A stretch of 6,360 bases of DNA from JAFDZO01 sp041859205 (GTDB lineage: Bacteria; Bacteroidota; Ignavibacteria; Tepidaquicellales; Tepidaquicellaceae): positions 1 through 6,360 of the forward strand of contig JBHEKU010000276.1 in the NCBI GenBank assembly GCA_041859205.1, in the 5' to 3' direction. Positions 1 through 5,834 of the stretch are shown here, piece by piece. Each line of letters opens with the position of its first letter. Position 1 is the first letter of the stretch. The position numbers and the translations under genes are program-made. Under the pieces are notes generated by a model. The model was not told the DNA's origin, searched no databases, and saw only the letters and a program-made list of their open reading frames with translations.

Positions 1-76
1 TTATGAGTTATGAGTTATGAGTTATGAGTTATGAGTTATGAGTTATGAGTTATGAGTTATGAGTTATGAGTTATGA
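1..76. repeat. Heptanucleotide tandem repeat (TTATGAG)n, n at least 10
   Basis: Ten perfect head-to-tail copies of TTATGAG fill 1-70, followed by a six-base partial copy at 71-76. The array starts at the window edge, so its true length is unknown. Because seven is not a multiple of three and the unit contains TGA, every forward frame meets a stop within 21 bases. The reverse strand meets TAA equally often, so the array cannot be coding. Copy number is probably variable through replication slippage (inference). The same unit recurs at 2476-2496 on the other side of the peptidase gene. Confidence 0.97.
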
Positions 77-129
77 AGTGCTAAACTCCACTTCAAGGTA
101 TATGCATTGCGTGCCGAAACTTCGCAATG
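74..129. repeat. Palindromic intergenic repeat, cluster 1 (decayed)
   Basis: Two imperfect palindromes directly abut the heptamer array. The first has 7-bp arms, TGAAGTG (74-80) and CACTTCA (89-95), around an 8-base centre containing CTC. The second has arms CATTGCG (105-111) and CGCAATG (123-129) around an 11-base centre. The stretch 91-111 matches 3402-3422 at 20 of 21 positions (shared word CTTCAAGGTAT), and the right flank AATGAGA matches clusters 2 and 3. The centre of the second palindrome is no longer symmetric, so this copy looks degenerate relative to 3416-3441. Confidence 0.8.
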
Positions 130-187
130 AGAATGAAAGAAAAGGTATGTTCCTCCTCAATAAAAACAATGTTTTATATTAAAATAA

Positions 188-209
188 ATTTTCTTAGCTT
201 TAAGAAAAT
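188..209 (+). promoter_or_regulatory. Inverted repeat and possible promoter before the S41 peptidase gene
   Basis: A perfect 9-bp inverted repeat, ATTTTCTTA (188-196) and TAAGAAAAT (201-209) with spacer GCTT, ends 12 bases before the ATG at 222. It also contains TAGCTTTA (195-202), one base short of the Bacteroidota -7 consensus TAnnTTTG, although no clear -33 TTTG element lies at the right distance. It could be an operator, a short 5' leader hairpin or part of the promoter. No Shine-Dalgarno sequence is present before this start, which is common in Bacteroidota. The rest of 130-221 is AT-rich with no further recognised signal. Confidence 0.35.
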
Positions 210-221
210 CAACCCTAGCAT

Positions 222-2465
222 ATGAAATCTATCTTAGCGCTTTTTCTTTTCGCATTTACATTTCAGATTTATTCGCAAAACGCAAAATCACTTTATAATC
301 TTGGCTTTGAAGATTTTGATAATGAATCAACGCTTCCAAGAGGATGGTTCGAAAGGTGGAACAAGCCGGGTTACAAACTGAGCATTGATTCAAATGTAAA
401 AACCGGCGGAAAATTTTCTGTAAGTATCGAATCTGATACAGGGAGAAAAGAAAATTCATTCGGATGCATTGCGCATTGGAATCAGATTAACTTCAAGGGC
501 AAGAAAGTCGTTTTAAAAGGAAAGATGAAGCTGGAAAATGTTGCTAACGGCAGCGCCGGGCTTCTGCTAAGACTGGATGATAAAAATGATAATACTGTTC
601 AGTTTGATAATATGCTGCAAAGAAAAATCTCCGGTACAATTGACTGGCAGGAATATACTGTTGAGCTTCCGCTGCCTGAAGAGGCAAGAAATATTTATTA
701 TGCAGTTATTATTAACGGTACGGGAAAGGTATGGGCAGATGATTTTACTCTTGAAGTAGATGGCATAGATATCAACAATGTTGAAGTTACTCCAGTAAAA
801 ACTTATAATGCTGAGAAGGATGAGGAGTTTAACGGCGGTTCAAAAATTGAAATAAACGAGCTAACCGATACATCTATAAATAATTTATATATACTCGGGA
901 AGGTGTGGGGATTTTTAAAGTACTACCATCCGAAAATTTCCGAAGGCGAGTATAACTGGGACTATGAGCTTTTCAGAATTACTCCGAAGATACTAAATGT
1001 AAACTCAGGCGATGAAAGAAACAGAGTTCTGCTTGAGTGGGTAAATTCTCTGGGACCTGTAACTGAATTCAGCAATAAAAATATTTCAGATGAAAAAAAT
1101 GTAAGGATAATGCCCGAGCTTGACTGGATAAAGGACGGTAGTATTTTCAGCGCGGAGCTGATTACTAAATTGGAAGAAGTGAAGAATGCAAAGAGAACGG
1201 ATACTTCATATTACATAGGGCTTCATGAATTTGTCGGCAATCCTAATTTCAAAAATGAAAATGCATATAACTATACAACTTTAGACGACGGGTACCGGCT
1301 GCTTGCTCTTTTCAGATACTGGAATATGATTCAATACTATTTCCCAAACAGGCATTTAATAAGTGAAGACTGGAATTTAGTATTAAGAGAATTCATACCT
1401 GAATTTGTAAACGGAAAATCAGAAACGGCTTATCATTTGAATGCGTTAAAGCTCATAGCCAGAATTCATGACTCACATGCAACTGCATGGAGTACATTTA
1501 TTGATGACTCTCGCGGCAAATATACCGCTCCGTTTGAAATTACCTTCATAGAGGAGAAACCTGTTATAACCCGTATTTTACCACTGCAGGCAAGTCAAAC
1601 TGAAAGCGCTTTCATTATCGGAGATGAGATTATCGCAGTGAATGGAAAACCTGTGGAAGAAATTATTAAAGCACAGCTTCCTTATACTCCGGGCTCTAAT
1701 TATCCAACTCAGTTGAGAGATTTAGCATTCAGATTTTTGAGAACTGATGATACGCTGATGAGTTTGCAATTCATCCGTGACGGTAAGAAGGAAACCAGAG
1801 ATGTAAAATGTTTTTCAAGAGATGCTTATCAAAATGAAATATACTCTAAATACAGGGATGAGCTGAAAAAAAGAATGTGGAAGAAGCTTGATAATAATAT
1901 AGGATACATTTATCCCGGAACGTTAAAAAGAGATTCGGTTGAATTTATAATGGATAAGCTGAAAGATACAAAAGGAATAGTTATTGATTTCAGATGTTAC
2001 CCTTCTGATTTTCCGTTATTTGAATTGGGAAAATTTCTTATGCCGCTGCCAACTCCTTTTGTCAAATTTACAACCGGAAGCATTGAGTCTCCGGGTTTGT
2101 TTACTACAACAGATATAATGAATGTAGGCGATACAAATGCAAATTATTATAAAGGAAAAATTATAATAATTGTTAACGAAATAACACAGAGCAGCGCTGA
2201 GTATCATACAATGGCATGGAGAACTGCTCCGAATGCAAAAGTCATCGGCAGCACAACTGCAGGGGCAGACGGAAACGTTTCGGAAATAAATTTGACCGGG
2301 GGAATAAGGACAATGATTTCCGGAATCGGTGTACTTACTCCCGATGGAAAAGAAACACAGAGGGTAGGAATAATTCCCGATATTGAAATAAAGCAAACAA
2401 TAAAAGGATTTAAAGAAGGAAAAGATGAACTGCTTGAGAAGGCAATTGAGTTGATTGAGAAATGA
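222..2465 (+). CDS. Secreted S41-family (tricorn/C-terminal-processing-like) serine peptidase
   Basis: A 747-residue exported peptidase. Residues 1-19 form a signal peptide (hydrophobic core ILALFLFAFTF, then YSQ). Residues about 24-182 look like a beta-sandwich, galactose-binding-type region (starting NLGFEDFD, ending ADDFTLEVD). Helical segments follow at about 222-260 and 355-425. A PDZ-like stretch lies at about 440-482 (GDEIIAVNGKPVEEI), and the S41 core at about 558-726. Likely active-site residues are His419 (in HDSHA), Ser657 (in NEITQSSAE) as nucleophile, and Glu711 just before VGIIPD. The GKG lysine of Prc/CtpA enzymes is absent: the matching segment reads GSTTAGADG. This points to the lysine-independent tricorn-like subgroup. 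The substrate is unknown; location is periplasmic or outer surface. The gene stands alone, flanked by repeats. The start is supported by the signal peptide, although no ribosome-binding site is visible. Family call firm, catalytic assignments by family analogy. Confidence 0.93.
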   Translation: MKSILALFLFAFTFQIYSQNAKSLYNLGFEDFDNESTLPRGWFERWNKPGYKLSIDSNVKTGGKFSVSIESDTGRKENSFGCIAHWNQINFKGKKVVLKGKMKLENVANGSAGLLLRLDDKNDNTVQFDNMLQRKISGTIDWQEYTVELPLPEEARNIYYAVIINGTGKVWADDFTLEVDGIDINNVEVTPVKTYNAEKDEEFNGGSKIEINELTDTSINNLYILGKVWGFLKYYHPKISEGEYNWDYELFRITPKILNVNSGDERNRVLLEWVNSLGPVTEFSNKNISDEKNVRIMPELDWIKDGSIFSAELITKLEEVKNAKRTDTSYYIGLHEFVGNPNFKNENAYNYTTLDDGYRLLALFRYWNMIQYYFPNRHLISEDWNLVLREFIPEFVNGKSETAYHLNALKLIARIHDSHATAWSTFIDDSRGKYTAPFEITFIEEKPVITRILPLQASQTESAFIIGDEIIAVNGKPVEEIIKAQLPYTPGSNYPTQLRDLAFRFLRTDDTLMSLQFIRDGKKETRDVKCFSRDAYQNEIYSKYRDELKKRMWKKLDNNIGYIYPGTLKRDSVEFIMDKLKDTKGIVIDFRCYPSDFPLFELGKFLMPLPTPFVKFTTGSIESPGLFTTTDIMNVGDTNANYYKGKIIIIVNEITQSSAEYHTMAWRTAPNAKVIGSTTAGADGNVSEINLTGGIRTMISGIGVLTPDGKETQRVGIIPDIEIKQTIKGFKEGKDELLEKAIELIEK

Positions 2466-2475
2466 GAATTGAGAG

Positions 2476-2496
2476 TTATGAGTTATGAGTTATGAG
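2476..2496. repeat. Second (TTATGAG) heptamer array, 3 copies
   Basis: Three perfect copies of TTATGAG start 10 bases after the TGA stop of the S41 peptidase gene. The unit and orientation match the array at 1-76, so the two arrays bracket the gene. As in the first case, the array is followed at once by palindromic repeats. Confidence 0.92.
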
Positions 2497-2502
2497 TTCT
2501 TC

Positions 2503-2608
2503 TCCGTCACAAACTCCTGTTTGGGACGGAACTTTGATGTGAAACTCTGTTTCACTTGCGAAGCGGAGCTTCGCGCAATATGCATTCCCAAACCGGAGTT
2601 TGGGAATG
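2503..2608. repeat. Palindromic intergenic repeat, cluster 2 (four successive palindromes)
   Basis: Four palindromes fill the convergent gap. A: 2503-2530, 12-bp arms with one mismatch (TCCGTCACAAAC, GTTTGGGACGGA), loop TCCT. B: 2539-2555, perfect 7-bp arms (GTGAAAC, GTTTCAC), loop TCT. C: 2558-2574, perfect 7-bp arms (GCGAAGC, GCTTCGC), loop GGA. D: 2583-2608, perfect 11-bp arms (CATTCCCAAAC, GTTTGGGAATG), loop CGGA. Every loop is closed by C-G. The CCCAAAC stem of D nearly repeats the inner stem of A, and C recurs inside cluster 3. None is followed by a T-run typical of an intrinsic terminator, though hairpins here could still end or protect both convergent transcripts (inference). Confidence 0.88.
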
Positions 2609-2620
2609 AGAGCACTTTTG

Positions 2621-3259
2621 TTATATCCTAAACCCCAACCCCAGCAGAAAATTCATTGTATTATTATCGGCGTTATACCCGTCGTAATTATTATTCATTC
2701 TGTAAGCTGCCTCCAAGTACAGCATTGCCTCATTACCCAGAAGGTAGTTCACACCCGCCGCTCCTGTGAAAAGTATATTTGTTTCCGGCTCATCATAATA
2801 ATAGTCATCGTAATAATAATTGTTATAATAATTTCGCGGCGGATAATACTTTTTAAATCCGTAATGAACTCCCGCGCCAAGTTTTAAGAATGGCTGAAAA
2901 TTTTCGACCGTCAGGCTCTGTGATTGAAATTTAAGGAATGAAGAAAATCCATAAACGCGCAGCGGCGACTTTGCCGACTCGCCCGGGTACATTTTAGATT
3001 CATCCAAGGAAAACACGCTCATGTTCATATCTCCTCCGATGAGAAGAAAATTATTAAGCGGATATTCATATTGCAATCCGACTGCATAAGAGGGATTGTA
3101 GATTCTTTTTAAATCAGAATTGTTCATTGTCGACAATCCGTAATAAATGGAAACTATCTGCCGCGGGTCAAAATCAGTGCTTGGCTTTGCCTGTGAAAAA
3201 ATAATGGACGGGAGAATAAAAGATACAAATAGAGCTAAAAAGGTAAGTTTTGTATTCAT
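2621..3259 (-). CDS. Small outer-membrane beta-barrel-like protein with a tyrosine-rich loop
   Basis: A 212-residue exported protein. Residues 1-24 form a signal peptide (FLALFVSFILPSIIFSQA). The mature part has alternating polar and hydrophobic strands with frequent Gly and aromatic residues, for example FQPFLKLGAGVHYGF (121-135), LFTGAAGVNYLLG (163-175) and MLYLEAAYRM (179-188). It ends in FLLGLGFRI, a strand-like C terminus as in porin-type beta-barrels (PF13505-like in style). An unusual insertion at 138-155 has ten tyrosines in 18 residues (including NNYYYDDYYYD) and lies where an extracellular loop would be expected. The gene is downstream of the T9SS protein on the same strand, but a 198-base repeat-filled gap separates them, so an operon is doubtful. 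No clear Shine-Dalgarno precedes the ATG. Function unknown; the barrel call is by pattern, not homology. Confidence 0.75.
   Translation of the reverse strand: MNTKLTFLALFVSFILPSIIFSQAKPSTDFDPRQIVSIYYGLSTMNNSDLKRIYNPSYAVGLQYEYPLNNFLLIGGDMNMSVFSLDESKMYPGESAKSPLRVYGFSSFLKFQSQSLTVENFQPFLKLGAGVHYGFKKYYPPRNYYNNYYYDDYYYDEPETNILFTGAAGVNYLLGNEAMLYLEAAYRMNNNYDGYNADNNTMNFLLGLGFRI
2795..2848 (-). repeat. Low-complexity Tyr/Asp/Asn codon tract inside the beta-barrel gene
   Basis: This stretch encodes residues 138-155 of the beta-barrel-like protein. On the + strand it consists largely of imperfect ATA/AAT triplets (TAT, AAT and GAT codons on the coding strand). Trinucleotide slippage would add or remove Tyr, Asn or Asp residues without shifting the frame, so loop length could vary between strains (inference). 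Confidence 0.6.
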
Positions 3260-3324
3260 AAACGATGATTTATGTTTGGAATTTTAACGGAAAGGAAAGG
3301 GATTTTGTTCCGTATATTTCCTTG

Positions 3325-3441
3325 TACTCCGTCCCAATCCGCCAAGGCGGACTGTTTGGGACGGAGTATACCGAAAAGCTCTGCTTTGCATTGAAGCAGA
3401 GCTTCAAGGTATCTGCATTGCGAAGCTGGAGCTTCGCAATG
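3325..3441. repeat. Palindromic intergenic repeat, cluster 3 (nested palindromes)
   Basis: A: 3325-3368, perfect 13-bp arms (TACTCCGTCCCAA and its complement), enclosing a second perfect 6-bp palindrome (TCCGCC, AA, GGCGGA) at 3338-3351. B: 3376-3404, perfect 11-bp arms (AAGCTCTGCTT, AAGCAGAGCTT) around TGCATTG. The same bases can instead fold as two smaller hairpins, 3375-3387 (loop TCT) and 3391-3407 (loop AGA). C: 3416-3441, perfect 12-bp arms (CATTGCGAAGCT, AGCTTCGCAATG) with two central G. The cluster lies between the two minus-strand genes, in a gap of 198 bases (3260-3457) that otherwise shows nothing recognisable. Confidence 0.88.
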
Positions 3442-3457
3442 AGAACTCGTGCGAAAT

Positions 3458-5542
3458 TTATTTTACCAAAATCATCTTCTTCGTCTCAACAAAATTTCCT
3501 GCTTCAATCCTGTAATAATAAATTCCGCTTGAAAGATTTGCGCCGTTAAATTCAGTTTCGTAACTGCCTGCCTGAAGATTCATATTAAAGATTTCATTTA
3601 TCATTCTTCCTGTGATGTCGAACACATTAATTCTTACAATGGAACTGTTCGGCAAATCAAATTTTATTTTTGTTGAGGGGTTAAACGGATTCGGGTAGTT
3701 TGTAAATAATTTATATTCAGTTGGAATATTTTCAGAAATAGTTGTTACACCTGAAACTCCTGTTCTGAAGTTAAAAACTTCTGACCAATTACTAACTTCA
3801 CCAGGAACCTTACTTCTTACACGCCAATAATATGTGGAAAAAACCTCCAGAATATTTGCGGGCATATAATAACCCGTGAAATTTGTTATAACTGAATGAC
3901 CAATATTTGAAAATGATACATCAGTTGAAATTTGAAGGTCATAAGAATCTGTGGTTCTGCTCCACTGAAAACTAGGTCTGTTGTTCAAACTTTGTGAATT
4001 ATTTTCCGGATACATCAATTGCGGAACAGGTAATATGGGAGTAGATGTTGCATCCGCTCTTATGTAAAACATCTTAGCATTTGTTGCCGGGTTGGGTGTA
4101 TTAACATTACTTCCAGGTATATTATCCCTTTGAGCAACAAGATTACAATAATAAGTAAAGGGAGGAGTGTTACTTGAGTTTGATACTGAAGGAAACGTCC
4201 AGTCATACCTAGGATAAATAGGATTCATTCTAGCCGGGGTGCTCCAAATACTTCCTATGCTGCTTTTCGTTATGTAAATATCATTAAAGCTGGTTGAATC
4301 GTTCCCTCCTGTTTGTGGGCTCTGCACAGTTACAGCACAGAAAATATTATTGCCATCTTTTGAAAGACCTAATGAAGGTCTGCAAATCGGAGCTTCCAGA
4401 TCAGTTGTTCCCCTTGCAGGAGCATATGGAATGTTGTTTGAATCAGCAATTACAAAACTATTTCCTGCATTCAACTCAGGTGACCACACTCTTATTTTGC
4501 TCGGAGCTCCGGGAAAGTACTGTCCATCTGTTGTTTGCTTTATTGTCTCAAAAGCAATTAAAGGATTATTATGCCAGTATACCATGGAAATGCCTTTAAA
4601 GCCTGCAAGAGAATCGGTGAAAAAATTTGCATCAAAAATTTTTAAAGGTGAACTAAATGTTTGTCCATTGTCAGTAGATTGAATAAAAATAACATCTCCA
4701 AAATCAGACGATAAATTTTCATTAATAATGTAAGCAATACCTACTTTACCTTGAGGACCTTTTCCAATCGTATATGCACCATCCGAAGATTTATCAATAA
4801 ATTTATATCCTGAAAAGGAAGGTGTACCGCCATTATAATTACCTCCGTTAAAAAATAAAGAATCTGAACTGGAAAGAAAAAAGAACTTCCCAACTTCACC
4901 TCCGATTACCCTTCCGCCTGTATATGATCTTCCCGGATTACATTCTAAAAATACACCTAAGCCTGGAAATGGATCACCAAAAATTGACATTTTAAAGTTA
5001 GCAGAAGATGTGTTCTTAACATTCATACAGACTAATGCTGATTCATCATTAGAGCTCCCACTGTAAAATTTTGAAATAGATGGGAAAGATGAATTTTGAT
5101 AAAAATAGCTAATTTCTGTGGAAAACCAATTATTACCATAGTCAGCAGAAAAACTATACCAAACTTTTCGATCGGACCAGTTTGATATCTGAGATGATTG
5201 TGTATAGACAACATGAAAAAGTGAATCCCCGAATATCAATTGAGCACTTCCATTTGCTTGTAAATCGTAATAATTACGTTCCATTGGAATCTCATTTATA
5301 GATAAAAAACCCGAACTATGATCTTGTATCAACTTATAGTTCTCAATTCTTGATTTATCGTTAATAAGGGGACATCTGAATTTCCCGCTGTAATAATTTT
5401 CGCCGTTGAAATAAACTTTCACAGGAATATTCGATAATTCTTTTATCTCTTCAGGTGAGAATATTGAATTAGATGATGCGGAATTTAAGAGTAATAGAAA
5501 ATTTAAAACGGTAAGAAATAATAAAAGAAGAGTTGTTCTCAT
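3458..5542 (-). CDS. Secreted protein with Asp-box motifs, FN3-like domain and T9SS type A sorting domain
   Basis: A 694-residue protein exported by Sec and then probably by type IX secretion to the cell surface or medium. Residues 1-25 form a signal peptide with a long leucine-rich core. The body (about 95-500) resembles a sialidase-like beta-propeller, with Asp-box-type motifs SADYGNNW (132-139) and STDNGQTF (289-296); no catalytic set can be identified, so an enzymatic role is not claimed. Residues about 507-595 resemble a fibronectin type III-like module (SYDLQISTD, STYYWRVRSK, NWSEVFNFRTG). Residues about 605-694 are a type A sorting domain: NYPNPFNP at 615-622, then FDITGRMI, LSSGIYYYRIE and a terminal KKMILVK. 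The domain is normally removed by the sorting protease during export. The start is supported by AAGGAG six bases upstream. It follows the rRNA operon on the same strand but is separated from it by a terminator, so it probably has its own promoter. Confidence 0.9.
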   Translation of the reverse strand: MRTTLLLLFLTVLNFLLLLNSASSNSIFSPEEIKELSNIPVKVYFNGENYYSGKFRCPLINDKSRIENYKLIQDHSSGFLSINEIPMERNYYDLQANGSAQLIFGDSLFHVVYTQSSQISNWSDRKVWYSFSADYGNNWFSTEISYFYQNSSFPSISKFYSGSSNDESALVCMNVKNTSSANFKMSIFGDPFPGLGVFLECNPGRSYTGGRVIGGEVGKFFFLSSSDSLFFNGGNYNGGTPSFSGYKFIDKSSDGAYTIGKGPQGKVGIAYIINENLSSDFGDVIFIQSTDNGQTFSSPLKIFDANFFTDSLAGFKGISMVYWHNNPLIAFETIKQTTDGQYFPGAPSKIRVWSPELNAGNSFVIADSNNIPYAPARGTTDLEAPICRPSLGLSKDGNNIFCAVTVQSPQTGGNDSTSFNDIYITKSSIGSIWSTPARMNPIYPRYDWTFPSVSNSSNTPPFTYYCNLVAQRDNIPGSNVNTPNPATNAKMFYIRADATSTPILPVPQLMYPENNSQSLNNRPSFQWSRTTDSYDLQISTDVSFSNIGHSVITNFTGYYMPANILEVFSTYYWRVRSKVPGEVSNWSEVFNFRTGVSGVTTISENIPTEYKLFTNYPNPFNPSTKIKFDLPNSSIVRINVFDITGRMINEIFNMNLQAGSYETEFNGANLSSGIYYYRIEAGNFVETKKMILVK

Positions 5543-5548
5543 AGCATA

Positions 5549-5554
5549 CTCCTT
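5549..5554 (-). promoter_or_regulatory. Shine-Dalgarno site of the T9SS protein gene
   Basis: On the minus strand AAGGAG lies six bases before the ATG at 5542. It is the only clear ribosome-binding site in the window and fixes this start. An ATG within the spacer (at 5547) is too close to AAGGAG to be preferred. No convincing promoter could be identified in 5555-5661. An AT-rich stretch with TATATAAAA around 5585-5592 and a 6-bp inverted repeat (5593-5598 with 5611-5616) are the only candidates. Confidence 0.75.
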
Positions 5555-5661
5555 TATTTAAGGTAATCAAAATATGGTAATAGTTTTTATATAGAGATAG
5601 GTAAATAAAAATCTCTTTAGTAGAATTCCCGTGTTCACAAAGATGTCAAACATATAAACGC

Positions 5662-5697
5662 AAAAGCCTCTACCGAAATAAATCGATAGAGGCTTTT
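5662..5697 (-). terminator. Distal intrinsic terminator after the 5S ghost
   Basis: A perfect 11-bp stem (AAAAGCCTCTA, 5662-5672, with 5687-5697) continues after one C/A position (5673/5686) with three more pairs to loop 5677-5682. Read on the minus strand that position becomes a G-U pair, so the stem is continuous only in minus-strand RNA. This points to use by the rRNA operon. The 3' tail on the minus strand is TTTT; the + strand side also has five T, so bidirectional action is possible. Confidence 0.8.
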
Positions 5698-5707
5698 TAA
5701 AATAAAA

Positions 5708-5772
5708 TCTCGCGAAATCTACTCTTCCACAGCTTGCCCGTAATGGAGTAACATTGCTTTGATTAAAATCTT
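5708..5772 (-). pseudogene. Truncated ghost of a second 5S rRNA gene (3' half only)
   Basis: Positions 5708-5730 match 5882-5904 of the intact 5S gene at 21 of 23 bases. TGCCC at 5735-5739 and TGATTAAAATCTT at 5760-5772 (12 of 13) keep the order of the real gene, with a net insertion of a few bases between them. The identity extends past the 3' end of the gene into 17 identical bases (5694-5710 with 5868-5884), so the terminator junction was copied too. The 5' half, including the conserved CCGAAC segment of 5S, is missing, and the 3' terminal helix is altered (TCGCGAGA instead of TCGCCAGA). It cannot fold as a normal 5S. It is a decayed tandem duplication of 5S plus terminator. Confidence 0.82.
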
Positions 5773-5783
5773 GTAAGATTATG

Positions 5784-5807
5784 GTTGTTGGTCAGGAGAC
5801 CAACAAC
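5784..5807. repeat. Perfect 10-bp palindrome beside the 5S ghost
   Basis: Arms GTTGTTGGTC (5784-5793) and GACCAACAAC (5798-5807) enclose AGGA. There is no T-run on either side, so it is not a standard terminator. The loop closed by C-G and reading TCCT on the minus strand matches palindrome A of cluster 2. It occupies the place where the missing 5' half of the duplicated 5S should be. A smaller palindrome (AATCTT, GT, AAGATT at 5767-5780) lies between it and the ghost. Confidence 0.85.
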
Positions 5808-5834
5808 GGCGAATTCTAAAAATCTGATGTAAAC

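Noticed and set aside
1..76. CRISPR-like array
   Set aside because: The repeats are seven bases, directly abutting, and have no spacers.
150..158. AGGAGGA on the - strand as a ribosome-binding site
   Set aside because: No start codon lies at a suitable distance, and leftward reading enters repeats with stops in all frames.
2016..2396. Open frame of 126 codons on the - strand
   Set aside because: It is antisense to the S41 catalytic core, and its cysteine- and isoleucine-rich product looks like a frame shadow.
2503..2608. Decoy RNA for CsrA/RsmA, which binds GGA in hairpin loops
   Set aside because: Only two of the four loops contain GGA on either given strand; the others show TCC or TCT. 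The conserved feature is the double-stranded palindrome, not a one-strand RNA loop. No csrA gene is visible in the window.
2583..2620. Intrinsic terminator for the convergent genes
   Set aside because: The hairpin is strong, but no T-run follows its base on either strand; the nearest is TTTT about nine bases later on the + strand.
2600..2887. Open frame of 95 codons on the + strand
   Set aside because: It runs antisense through the beta-barrel gene and starts within a palindrome. Its Ile/Val-rich product is the complement of the tyrosine tract and has no start signal.
2503..3441. REP elements of the REP/RAYT type
   Set aside because: No GTAG foot tetranucleotide was seen next to the hairpins and no TnpA-REP gene is in the window, although a distant mobiliser cannot be excluded.
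3265..3549. Open frame of 94 codons on the + strand
   Set aside because: It spans palindrome cluster 3 and the antisense of the T9SS gene end. The translation is that of the repeats and shows no domain or ribosome-binding site.
4294..4682. Two overlapping open frames on the + strand
   Set aside because: Both are antisense to the long, well-supported T9SS cargo gene and have no protein-like features.
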